From DASUNQ01 sp044866775 (GTDB lineage: Bacteria > Acidobacteriota > Thermoanaerobaculia > Multivoradales > UBA5704): a stretch of 64,000 bases of DNA. Position numbers and translations under genes: made by a program. The DNA is taken from the NCBI GenBank assembly GCA_044866775.1, contig JBIOUG010000162.1, positions 8,614 to 72,613 of the forward strand, read 5' to 3'. The notes beneath the pieces were generated by a model that ran no database searches, was not told the DNA's origin, and worked only from the letters and a program-made list of their open reading frames with translations. Positions 37,201 through 45,512 of the stretch are shown here, piece by piece (the first letter of the stretch is position 1; every line of letters begins with the position of its first letter).

Positions 37201-40200
37201 CGCGAGACCTCGAGCGTGAGGACGCGGTCCGGACGGCGTTCCTCGCGCCACGCACCCCCCTGGAGAGGAAGCTCGCTGAGACCTGGGCCGAGCTACTAGG
37301 GCTCGAGCGGGTCGGGGTGAACGAGAGCTTCTTCGAGCTCGGCGGCCACTCGCTGCTGGCGATCCGGTTGATGTTCCTGATGCGGCGCCACTTCGGCGTC
37401 GATCTGCCGCTGCGGGCCTTCTTCCGGGCACCTACGATCGCCCACCTGGCGGTCGCCGTCGCCCGCCAGCGGGCCGAAGAGGGCATCGCCGGGCCGCGCC
37501 CGGCGAGTCTGCCCGCGATCATTCCGGACCCGGCCCGCCGCCACGAGCCGTTCCCTCTCAACGACGTGCAGCAGGCGTACTGGGTCGGCCGAAGCAACGC
37601 GGTCGAGCTGGGAGGCGTGGCCACGCACAGCTACAACGAGTTCGAGAGCGTGGATCTCGACCTGACGAGAGTGATCCAAGCGCTGCGGCGGCTGATCGCT
37701 CGGCACGACATGTTGCGCGTCGTCCTATTGCCGGACGGCTACCAGAAGATCCTCGCCGCCCCGCCTCCTTACCGTCCGCCGGTGATCGACCTGCGGGGTC
37801 TGCCGGAATCGGCGCGGGAAAGCCAGATCGCGGCGATTCGCGACGAGATGTCGCACCAGGTCCTCGATGGAGAGCGTTGGCCGCTCTTCGACATCCGTTT
37901 CTCCCTCCTGGACGGCGAGCGGACTCGCCTGCACCTCAGCCAGGACGCCCTGATCCAGGACGCCTGGAGCTCGACTCGTTTGAATCGAGAGTTCTTCCTC
38001 TTCTACTCCGACCCCGACACCGCGCTGCCGCAGCTCGAGATCTCGTTTCGCGACTACGTGCTCGCCGAGGTGGCCCTCCAGAAGGTGGATCTTTATCGGC
38101 GCTCCCAGGAGTACTGGTGGCGCCGCCTGGAGTCGCTGCCGCGGGCGCCGGACCTGCCGCTGGCCCGCGACCCTTCGAGCCTGCGCCAGCCTCGGTTCAG
38201 CCGTTGTTCGGCCGAGCTCGATCCGGAGCGCTGGAGGCGTCTCAAGGCACGTGCGGCTCGCGCGGGCCTCTCGCCGACCGGCGTTCTGCTCGCCGCCTAT
38301 GCGGAGATCCTGTCGCTGTGGAGCCGCAGCCTGCGTTTCACCATCAACCTGACTGTGTTCAATCGCCTGCCACTCCACCCTCAGGTCAACGACATCATCG
38401 GGAACTTCACCTCGGTGAATCTCTTGGAGGTGGACTACAGCCATCGGGAGGACTCGTTCGAGCTGCGCGGCCGGCGTCTCCAGGAGCAGCTCTGGGAGGA
38501 CATGGATCACCGCTGGATGGGCGGGATCCGCGTGCTGCGGGAGCTGGCCAAGAGGCAGGGAGGCGCGCCGCGCGCCATGATGCCGGTGGTCCTCACCAGC
38601 ACCCTCGGACAGGATACGGGTCTCCCCGACGATCTGCAAGGCGCTCTCCAGCTAGAGCTCGTCTACTCGATCACCCAGACGCCCCAGGTATGGCTCGACA
38701 ACCAACTGGGTGAGCACCGTGGTGCGCTCATGATCACCTGGGACGCGATTCGGGAGCTGTTCCCCGACGGCATGATCGACGACATGTTCGGTTCCTACTG
38801 CACACTGGTGCGGCGCCTCAGTGAGGAGGAGGAGGTGTGGAGCCGGCAGGGTCGCCCCTGGCTGCCCGCGGAACACCTGCGGCGCATCGCGGAGAGCAAT
38901 GCCACCGCGGCGCCGTTGCCCGAAGACGAGTTGCTCCACTCGGCGCTCGAGAGGCATGCCGCTGCGACGCCGCAGGCGCCGGCCGTCCTGTCGTCGGCCG
39001 GGAGCCTGAGCTATCACCAGTTGGCAGCCTGGTCCGCCGTCCTGGCCCGCCGCCTCTGCGACCTGGGGGCGAAGCCCGATGAGCCGATCGCCATCGTGAT
39101 GGAGAAGGGTTGGGAGCAGATCGTGGCGGCGCTCGCCGTGCTGCGCTCCGGAGCGCCCTATCTGCCGATCGGCGCCGATCTGCCCCGGCAGCGCATCCGG
39201 CAGCTCCTCGAGCAGAGCGGCGTCGAGTTGGCCCTGACCCAGCCGTGGCTCGAGGGGGCCGTCGACTGGCCGGGAGAGCTGCGTCCCCTGATCGTGAACG
39301 AGGCGGACCTGGCCGGGCCGCCGCTGCCGCCTCCCGACCGGCTCCAGGGGCCGGAGAGCCTCGCCTACATCCTCTTCACATCCGGCTCCACCGGCGTCCC
39401 CAAGGGGGTCATGCTCGAGCATCGTGGACCGCTGAACACCGTTCTCGACGTCAACCGCCGGTTCCAGGTCGGCCCGGGGGATCGCGTCCTGGGCGTATCG
39501 TCGCTCAGCTTCGATCTCTCGGTCTACGACGTCTTTGGCATGCTCGCCGCGGGTGGCGCCATCGTGCTGCCGGAGGCCGACGCGACGCGGAACCCCGCGC
39601 GGTGGGCCGAGCTGATCCGCGAGCACCGCGTGACGATCTGGAACTCGGTGCCGGCCCTGATGGAGATGCTGGTCGAGCACGCCACCCACCATCAGGCGGT
39701 GGACCTCAGCAGCCTGCGGCTCGTCCTGCTGTCGGGGGATTGGATCCCGGTAGGCCTGCCCGATCGGGTGCGGGAGCTGGTCCCGGGGGCCGAGGTGGTA
39801 GGCTTGGGAGGCCCGACCGAGGCCTCGATCTGGCAGGTCGTCTACCTGATCGGCGAAGTGGATCCGGAATGGCGAAGCATCCCTTATGGCCGGCCTCTCG
39901 CCAACCACCGCATCTACGTGCTCGACGAGCTGCAGGAGCTCCGCCCCCTGTGGGCAGTGGGGGAGCTGTGGATCGGAGGGGTGGGCCTGGCGAGGGGCTA
40001 CTTCCGCGACGCGGAGAGGACGCAGGCGAGCTTCCTCCCCGTTCCCGCCGCCGGCGAGCGGCTCTATCGCAGCGGCGACCTCGGCCGCTATCTCTCCGAC
40101 GGAGGGCTCGAGATCCTGGGGCGGGCGGACGCGCAGGTCAAGATCCGCGGTCATCGCATCGAGCTGGGCGAAATCGAGGCCGTGATGCAGCGGCACCCGC

Positions 40201-43022
40201 GGGTCCGCGCCGCGGCCGTGAAGGTGGTTGGCGGCAAGCGGAGCGACCGCATGTTGGTGGGTTACGTGGTGCCCGAAAAGGAGGCGGCGACACGGACTGC
40301 CGCGGCGGCGCGCCAGGCCGGCGGCGCATTGCGCTGTGAGCCGAGTCCGGAGACCGGCGGCCTCCCGTTCGTGCAACTGTTCGACCCGGAGCCGACGGAG
40401 GCCGCCTTCCGCCGCGGCGTGCGGTTCTCCGCCGAGCCCGTCCCGTTCGCCGCGTTCAGCTCCTGGCTGCGGTGCCTGATGCGGCTCGAGCGGGACGAGT
40501 TCCCTCTGCCCAAGTACCGGTACCCTTCCGCCGGCAACCTCTATCCCGTCCAGACCTATCTCCACGTCAAGCCGGGACGTGTTGAGGGAATCGCGGGCGG
40601 GACCTACTACTACGACCCGCAGGATCACAGCCTCGTCGCGATGGGCGAGGGGGAGAGCATCGCCCGGGCGATCGACGGCACGGCCGAGCAGGCGCTGTTC
40701 GAGGAAGCGGCCTTCGCGGTCTATCTGATCGCGCAGCTCAAGGCCATCGTCCCCCTCTATCCTCGGCTGGCGCGAGAGTTCAGCCTTCTCGAGGCGGGCT
40801 ACATGAGCCAGTTGCTGATCGAGGTGGGGGCGGAGCAGGAGATCGGACTGCTGCCGGTCGGGCCGATCGACTGCGCGCGGTACTTCGCGGAGCTGCGCCC
40901 GCTCTTCCGCCTGGACGAGGGCCACGTCCTCATGCAGGCGATGGTTGGCGGGAGCCGGACGTCGGCCTCCGGACGGCGGAGCGAGACAGAGTCGGCGGGG
41001 AACGGTGCCGGCGCGAAGGGTGCGCCGCCCGTGCCACCCACCAGCCAGGGGAGCGTGGATTCCGAGCTGGCGCGCCAGGCCAGCTCGTGGGGCGAGATGG
41101 GCCGGCTGGAGTTCAAGCTGGCGGAGCACGGCCTGCGGCGAGGCCAGGGCGGACGCGCCCGCGTCCCGTTCTCCGAGGTCGAGGTCGACGACGCCCTCGT
41201 CGCGACCTACCGGCACCGGCGCAGCCATCGCGAGTACCTCGAGCAACCCCCGATCCAGGGCGGCGATCTGAGCGCGCTGCTCGCCGTTCTCGCCGCTCTC
41301 CCCGAGTACCGTTACCCCTCTCTCGCCGACCGCTATCCGGTCGAGACCTACCTCTACGTCAAGGCGCAGAGGGTCGAGGGCGTCGCCGAGGGGTTCTATC
41401 GCTACGAGCCACGGCGGCACGGGCTGCTGCTGCTGTCCAAGAGCCTTGGCCTCGAGCGCAGCGACCATGCGGCGAACAACCAGGAGCTCTCCGACCGCTC
41501 GGCGTTCACCATCGTGCTGGTCGCGAACACGAAGGCGTTGTGGCCCGCCTATGGCGAGTGGGCGAAGAGCATCTGCCTGCTGGAGGCAGGCCATATCGGG
41601 CAGCTCCTGATGACCGTCGCCCCGCGGTGTCGTATCGGCCTCTGTCCGATCGGCACGCTGGACATCGAGCGGCTGCAGTCGTTTGGCCTGCTCGGCGGCG
41701 AGCGGGTCTTCGTCCACGCCCTGCTCGGCGGGCGGATCGCGGAGGAGGCCGCCGAGCACCGCCAGCCGGCCGCCGCGGTGCAGGCCGAGCGCTCCGGCCT
41801 GGAAGAGGACCGGCGGTTGATCGACGGCCTCCGCGCGTTCCTGAGCGAGCTGCTGCCGGATCCGATGGTGCCGGCGCAGATGCTGATCGTCGAGGAGCTG
41901 CCGTTGACGGCAAACGGCAAGGTGGACCGGGCCGCGCTGCCGACGCCCGACGGCGCCCAGGTCGTGGACGTGGAGCGCTTCGTCCGGCCGCGCGACCAGA
42001 TCGAGATCCGGCTGGTCGAGATGTGGGAGAAGGTCTTCGACCGCCGGCCCATCGGCGTGCGCGACAACTTCTTCGAGCTGGGCGGGGACTCGATGCATGC
42101 GGTCCGCTTGGTCTCCAGGATCGCGAAGGAGTTCCGCCAGGAGGTGGCGCTGGGCGCGTTCTTCCGCGAAGCCACGATCGAGGGTCTGGCGGTCTTGCTG
42201 CGCAGCCTGAACCGCCCGTCCCGTTCTTCCCTGCTCGTGCAGCTCCAGGCCGGCAGCGCCGGCCGCGTTCCGCTGTTCTGCGTCCACCCTGGCGGCGGCA
42301 GCGTCTTCCGGTACCATCGTCTGGCAACCCTCCTCGGAGCCGACCAGCCCGTTCACGGCATCCAGCCGCCGGGCCTGGAAGACGATCAAGAGCCGTTGAC
42401 GACCGTCGAGGACATGGTCGCGCGCTACCTCGAGGTCGTGCGGCAGGCGCAGCCGCGTGGTCCCTACGCCCTGCTCGGTTGGTCCTTCGGCGGCCTGGTG
42501 GCCTTCGAGATGGCGCGTGAGCTCGCAGCGCAGGGCGAGGAGATCGGCCTGCTGGCCATGCTCGACACTCCGCAGCCGGGCCTGACGAGGGACCTCGACG
42601 ACGTCGAGTACCTGGTCTCCTGGGCTCGAGCTCAGGGCTTGTCCATCTCCGCGGCGAAGCTCCGCGAGTTCGCCCACCGCGACCAGCAGCTCGAGCACGT
42701 GCTCGAGCTGCTGAAGCAGCTCGCCATGATCCCGCCGGACGTGGGCATCGAGCAGGCCCGGCGGTTCCTCGCGGTGCATCAAGGACACAACCGGGCGATG
42801 CGGCGCTACGCCGCCAAGCCCTACCAGGGGAAAGTGACGCTCTTCCGAGTTGCCGGCGCGGACGACCCGACGCTCGGCTGGGATCGCTGGGTACGGCAAG
42901 GCGTCGAGGTCCACGAGGTGCCCGGCGAACACGATTCGATGGTTCTCGAGCCGCACGTGCAGGCCCTGGCGGAGCGGCTCAGCGCCTGCCTCGCCACGGC
43001 GTCTCGAGAAAGGAGGGCCTGA
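34290..43022 (+). CDS. NRPS5: C-A(Ala)-T-Cy-A(Cys, with two inserted Ox domains)-T-TE
   Basis: 2910 aa, from the ATG overlapping the previous stop; an upstream in-frame extension lies inside PKS/NRPS4 and is rejected. C domain with HHLILDGWS near 162, of the same post-E subtype as in NRPS2. A1 reads D-L-F-N-N-A-L-T-Y, the exact Ala code; T Ser1021. Cy domain with D1219/D1224/S1227. A2 reads D-L-Y-N-L-S-L-I-W (Cys). Between its A8 region (near 1930-1975) and A10 (TANGKVDR near 2540) lie two SagB/McbC-like flavin oxidase domains, about 2000-2225 (with YPSAGNLYPVQTY) and about 2285-2490 (YPSLADRYPVETY, degenerate). T Ser2601. Thioesterase with GWSFGG (Ser2732), LDTPQPG and His2881. Expected role: add Ala, cyclise Cys to thiazoline, oxidise to thiazole, and release the finished chain. 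Next gene overlaps (TGATG). Confidence 0.93.
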   Translation: MPGRLGSVERTIVPQTATRAPQDLIEDIYPLAPLQEGLLFHALYSRDLRFHFQQLRCTFRGELDHEALKQAWGHVLERHQPLRTAFVWENQEKPLQVVYRRVALPWDEVDLRGLRAEERAQRQEAFLAADRLRGFTLSKAPVLRLTLLRFDDCSQLVWSYHHLILDGWSIALVLDEVAAIYESLINGRGPQLRPSRPYGDFIAWLQRRDPARAEAIWRKELRGVTSPTRLGIERKSGVKQEHDDEQQDLLPQSCLAALQAFARQHQITLNTVVQGAWALLLGCYSGEGDVVFGSVTSGRPPALPGIETMVGLMVNTLPVRVRLAADERLLPWLQQLQAHQLELREYEYAPLAAIQTWSELPAGQALFDTLLVFENFPRGRPHSVNGAALEVVAIDSAESTNYPLTLLVRSGADLRMRLFYERDRFEPVAMQRLLGHYKALLGSVARAPGQRLGQVTPLSAAERQQLCCEWNNTAAPAEPAECLHRLFERQARRTPDAVAVVWRTQRLTYGELDCQANRLARRLRRLGVATEARVGILLDRSPEMVAGLLAVLKAGGAYVPLDPSYPAERLAWIAADCGLSVTLGTEHLQPLLPELPGRWLSLDGERAAILEESSEPLDEQEVATDPAQLAYVLYTSGSTGRPKGVAIPHRGAVQLVCWARAVFPPEDLAGVLASTSLGFDLSVFELFVPLCWGGKVVLADSALELPQLDTAGEITLINTVPSAMTVLASAELPPKVRTVNLAGEALRPELVGQVYQHSQVVRVMNLYGPSEDTTYSTFTAVGRDPGRVTIGRPLDNGRAYVLGRDGEPVPVGVPGELFLAGAGVARGYFDRPDLTAACFVPDPFAPTPGERLFRTGDRGRWLADGEIEFLGRFDHQVKLRGFRIELGEIEAGLGRHPGVRESAVVVHADAGGERRLVAYLAAASAPQPDAAELRDFLGRILPEYMLPSAFCWLDTLPLTCNGKVDRGALAARDLEREDAVRTAFLAPRTPLERKLAETWAELLGLERVGVNESFFELGGHSLLAIRLMFLMRRHFGVDLPLRAFFRAPTIAHLAVAVARQRAEEGIAGPRPASLPAIIPDPARRHEPFPLNDVQQAYWVGRSNAVELGGVATHSYNEFESVDLDLTRVIQALRRLIARHDMLRVVLLPDGYQKILAAPPPYRPPVIDLRGLPESARESQIAAIRDEMSHQVLDGERWPLFDIRFSLLDGERTRLHLSQDALIQDAWSSTRLNREFFLFYSDPDTALPQLEISFRDYVLAEVALQKVDLYRRSQEYWWRRLESLPRAPDLPLARDPSSLRQPRFSRCSAELDPERWRRLKARAARAGLSPTGVLLAAYAEILSLWSRSLRFTINLTVFNRLPLHPQVNDIIGNFTSVNLLEVDYSHREDSFELRGRRLQEQLWEDMDHRWMGGIRVLRELAKRQGGAPRAMMPVVLTSTLGQDTGLPDDLQGALQLELVYSITQTPQVWLDNQLGEHRGALMITWDAIRELFPDGMIDDMFGSYCTLVRRLSEEEEVWSRQGRPWLPAEHLRRIAESNATAAPLPEDELLHSALERHAAATPQAPAVLSSAGSLSYHQLAAWSAVLARRLCDLGAKPDEPIAIVMEKGWEQIVAALAVLRSGAPYLPIGADLPRQRIRQLLEQSGVELALTQPWLEGAVDWPGELRPLIVNEADLAGPPLPPPDRLQGPESLAYILFTSGSTGVPKGVMLEHRGPLNTVLDVNRRFQVGPGDRVLGVSSLSFDLSVYDVFGMLAAGGAIVLPEADATRNPARWAELIREHRVTIWNSVPALMEMLVEHATHHQAVDLSSLRLVLLSGDWIPVGLPDRVRELVPGAEVVGLGGPTEASIWQVVYLIGEVDPEWRSIPYGRPLANHRIYVLDELQELRPLWAVGELWIGGVGLARGYFRDAERTQASFLPVPAAGERLYRSGDLGRYLSDGGLEILGRADAQVKIRGHRIELGEIEAVMQRHPRVRAAAVKVVGGKRSDRMLVGYVVPEKEAATRTAAAARQAGGALRCEPSPETGGLPFVQLFDPEPTEAAFRRGVRFSAEPVPFAAFSSWLRCLMRLERDEFPLPKYRYPSAGNLYPVQTYLHVKPGRVEGIAGGTYYYDPQDHSLVAMGEGESIARAIDGTAEQALFEEAAFAVYLIAQLKAIVPLYPRLAREFSLLEAGYMSQLLIEVGAEQEIGLLPVGPIDCARYFAELRPLFRLDEGHVLMQAMVGGSRTSASGRRSETESAGNGAGAKGAPPVPPTSQGSVDSELARQASSWGEMGRLEFKLAEHGLRRGQGGRARVPFSEVEVDDALVATYRHRRSHREYLEQPPIQGGDLSALLAVLAALPEYRYPSLADRYPVETYLYVKAQRVEGVAEGFYRYEPRRHGLLLLSKSLGLERSDHAANNQELSDRSAFTIVLVANTKALWPAYGEWAKSICLLEAGHIGQLLMTVAPRCRIGLCPIGTLDIERLQSFGLLGGERVFVHALLGGRIAEEAAEHRQPAAAVQAERSGLEEDRRLIDGLRAFLSELLPDPMVPAQMLIVEELPLTANGKVDRAALPTPDGAQVVDVERFVRPRDQIEIRLVEMWEKVFDRRPIGVRDNFFELGGDSMHAVRLVSRIAKEFRQEVALGAFFREATIEGLAVLLRSLNRPSRSSLLVQLQAGSAGRVPLFCVHPGGGSVFRYHRLATLLGADQPVHGIQPPGLEDDQEPLTTVEDMVARYLEVVRQAQPRGPYALLGWSFGGLVAFEMARELAAQGEEIGLLAMLDTPQPGLTRDLDDVEYLVSWARAQGLSISAAKLREFAHRDQQLEHVLELLKQLAMIPPDVGIEQARRFLAVHQGHNRAMRRYAAKPYQGKVTLFRVAGADDPTLGWDRWVRQGVEVHEVPGEHDSMVLEPHVQALAERLSACLATASRERRA

Positions 43023-45463
43023 TGCCGGAGAGCTTGGCCAGGAACCTGCGCCGCGCGCTGCGCTCGATGCGCCGGGAGCCGGGCACCACGGCCCTGATCG
43101 TCTTCGCGCTGGCCCTGGGCATCGGGACCAACACGGCCATGTTCAGCGTCATCAACGGCGTTCTGCTGCAGCCGCTGCCGTATCCCCGCCCCGAGCGGAT
43201 CCTGGTGATCATGGAGAGCAACCCGGAGGCCGGCCTGCCTCGGTTCGGCATCTCGCCGCCGAACTTTCAGGACTTGCGGAGTCAGGGCACGGAGTTCGAG
43301 GCGATGGCGGCCTACGTCAACAGCACGGCGGCCTACACGGACGGGGAGGAGCCCTTGAGGCTCGCCGGCCTCATGGTCTCCCACGGCTTCTTCGAGGTGC
43401 TGGCGGTCCCGCCGCTGATCGGCAGGACGTTCACTCCCGACGAGGACCGGCCGGGAGCGCCGCGCGTCGTGATCCTGAGCCACGACGTGTGGCGCCGCTT
43501 GTTCGGGGGGGATCGGCGGCTGGTGGGGCGAGCGATCGATCTCGACGGCGAGCCCCACACCGTGATCGGCGTCATGCCTCCCGGGTTCCGGACGCTGAGC
43601 GAGATGGAGACGGGGAACGACTTCTGGGTACCGCTGGCGATGGACTACGCCGCTCAGAGCAGGAGCCGCCACTACCTGGTCGGGCTGGGCCGGCTGCGGG
43701 AAGGCAGCAGCGTGGCCGACGCGAGGGCCAACCTGCAGGCGGTCGCCGGCCGGCTGGCGCGGGAGTATCCGGCGACCAATGCGGGATGGGGCGTGGCGGT
43801 GGACCGCTTGCAGGAGCGGCTGATCGAGGGCCTTCGTCCGGCCCTCCTGATCCTCTGGGGCGCCGTCGGCTTCCTGCTCGTGATCGCGGCCGCGAACGTG
43901 GCGAACCTGATGCTGGCCCGCCTGGCGTCGAGGGAGTGGGAGATCGCGCTGCAGAGGGCCCTCGGTGCCGAGCGCCGGCAGATCATGGGGCAGCTCATGA
44001 CCGAGAGCGTGCTGGTGGCCCTGGTGGGCGGGTTCCTCGGGACGCTCGCCGGGGAGTGGATCGTCCGCAGCTTCATCGCCCTCAACAGCGAGGCCATTCC
44101 GAGGGTCGAGGCCATCCGGCTCGACGGCAGGGTCGCGCTCTTCGCGGCCGCCGTCTCGGTCGTCACGGGAGTTCTGTTCGGCGTGCTGCCGGCCTTGCAC
44201 TCCCTGCGGGTGGATCCGGGGCAGACCCTCAAACGCAGGGCCCACGGGACCACGCGCAGGAGAGGCTGGACGCGCGACGCCCTCGTCGTCACGGAGGTGG
44301 CGCTGGCGCTGGTCGTGGTCATCTGTGCCGGCCTGCTGATCAGGAGCTTCGCGCTGCTGGAGCGGACCTCTCCGGGCTTCGATCCCGAGCGCGTGCTGGT
44401 CGCGGAGGTCTCGCTGCCCGGCGACCGCTACGCTCCGGAGACCGCGAAGCCGGCGCAGTTCTTCCGTGAGCTGCTCGCGAGACTCCAGGCATTACCCGGA
44501 GTCGAGCATGCCGGCATGGTTTCCGTCCTGCCGCTGAGCGATTTCAGCTTTTCCGGCACCGTCTGGATCGAGGGCAGGGAGGTGGTCTCCGAGGACCAGG
44601 CGTCGGTGGTGACGAAGTACGTCATCGACCCCGGGTACCCCGAGGCGATGGGGATCACGCTGCGGCGCGGGCGCCGCTTCAACGACCAGGACATCGCGCA
44701 GGCCGCGCCCGTGGTCCTCGTCAGCGAGTCCGCGGCCCGGCGTTTCTGGCCGTCCGCGAACCCCATCGGGAAAAGGATCACCTCCGACAATCTCCTCGAC
44801 CGCGAAGCCACCGAGCCGATCCAGTGGTCGACCGTGGTCGGAGTCGTGTCCGAGCTGCGCACCGAGCGCTTGACGGAAGCGGGGGGACCGACGGTGTTCT
44901 ACCCGTACCTCCAGAACCCTCTGAGCACGATGACGCTGGTCTTGCGGACCAACGCCGATCCGAGCCGGTTCGCCAACTCCCTGCGGCGGACGGTGTGGCA
45001 GTTGGACCCGAAGCTGCCGGTCTACAACCTCACCACCCTCGAGCAGCACGTGGCCGACTCCATCGCCCGGCCGCGGTTCAACTCACTCCTGATCGGCCTG
45101 TTCGCCACTCTCGGCCTGGTGCTGGCGGCGCTCGGTGTTCACGGGGTCATCAGTCAGGCGGTGGCCCAGAGCCTGCGCGACGTTGGCATCCGCATCGCCC
45201 TGGGCGCTCAGCGTCGCTCAGTCCTCGGGTGGTTCGTGAAGCGAGGGATGCTGCCGGTGATGGTCGGTATCGGAATCGGAGTGGTCGCCGCGTTCTTCCT
45301 GGCTGGCTTACTCCAGAGCCTGCTCTACGGTCTGACGAAAACGGACACCTTGACGTTCACCGCCGCAGTCGGAATCGTCTGTGCCGTCGCGCTGATTGCC
45401 TGCACCGTTCCGACGTATCGCGCGGTCCGGGTGGATCCTCTGAGGGTGCTGCGCGAGGAATGA
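43022..45463 (+). CDS. ADOP-type FtsX/MacB-like orphan permease
   Basis: 813 aa. A cytoplasmic N-terminal stretch (about 20 residues) leads into a first membrane segment, then a MacB-type periplasmic domain carrying PRVVILSHDVWRRLFG and HTVIGVMPPGFR. Next come three membrane segments in an FtsX-like unit (about 275-400), and then a second, shorter repeat of the same plan ending in a C-terminal FtsX unit. This duplicated layout without a fused or adjacent ATPase is the acidobacterial duplicated orphan permease family, for which no substrate is firmly known. The start codon overlaps the stop of NRPS5 (TGATG), so it is translationally coupled to the thioesterase-bearing synthetase. Export of the product or self-protection is a reasonable inference. 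No ABC ATPase gene is in the window; it would have to come from elsewhere. Confidence 0.85.
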   Translation: MPESLARNLRRALRSMRREPGTTALIVFALALGIGTNTAMFSVINGVLLQPLPYPRPERILVIMESNPEAGLPRFGISPPNFQDLRSQGTEFEAMAAYVNSTAAYTDGEEPLRLAGLMVSHGFFEVLAVPPLIGRTFTPDEDRPGAPRVVILSHDVWRRLFGGDRRLVGRAIDLDGEPHTVIGVMPPGFRTLSEMETGNDFWVPLAMDYAAQSRSRHYLVGLGRLREGSSVADARANLQAVAGRLAREYPATNAGWGVAVDRLQERLIEGLRPALLILWGAVGFLLVIAAANVANLMLARLASREWEIALQRALGAERRQIMGQLMTESVLVALVGGFLGTLAGEWIVRSFIALNSEAIPRVEAIRLDGRVALFAAAVSVVTGVLFGVLPALHSLRVDPGQTLKRRAHGTTRRRGWTRDALVVTEVALALVVVICAGLLIRSFALLERTSPGFDPERVLVAEVSLPGDRYAPETAKPAQFFRELLARLQALPGVEHAGMVSVLPLSDFSFSGTVWIEGREVVSEDQASVVTKYVIDPGYPEAMGITLRRGRRFNDQDIAQAAPVVLVSESAARRFWPSANPIGKRITSDNLLDREATEPIQWSTVVGVVSELRTERLTEAGGPTVFYPYLQNPLSTMTLVLRTNADPSRFANSLRRTVWQLDPKLPVYNLTTLEQHVADSIARPRFNSLLIGLFATLGLVLAALGVHGVISQAVAQSLRDVGIRIALGAQRRSVLGWFVKRGMLPVMVGIGIGVVAAFFLAGLLQSLLYGLTKTDTLTFTAAVGIVCAVALIACTVPTYRAVRVDPLRVLREE

Positions 45464-45512
45464 TGACGACCCAGAGCCTGGGCGAGCGGGTGTCGGTGGG
45501 GAGATACGATCC

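Noticed and set aside
240..43022. Colibactin-type cluster
   Set aside because: A(Asn)-T-E first module and KS-AT-T-Cy-A-T resemble ClbN and ClbK, but the first module lacks an active starter C domain and the overall module order, Ser/Ala modules and terminal TE differ.
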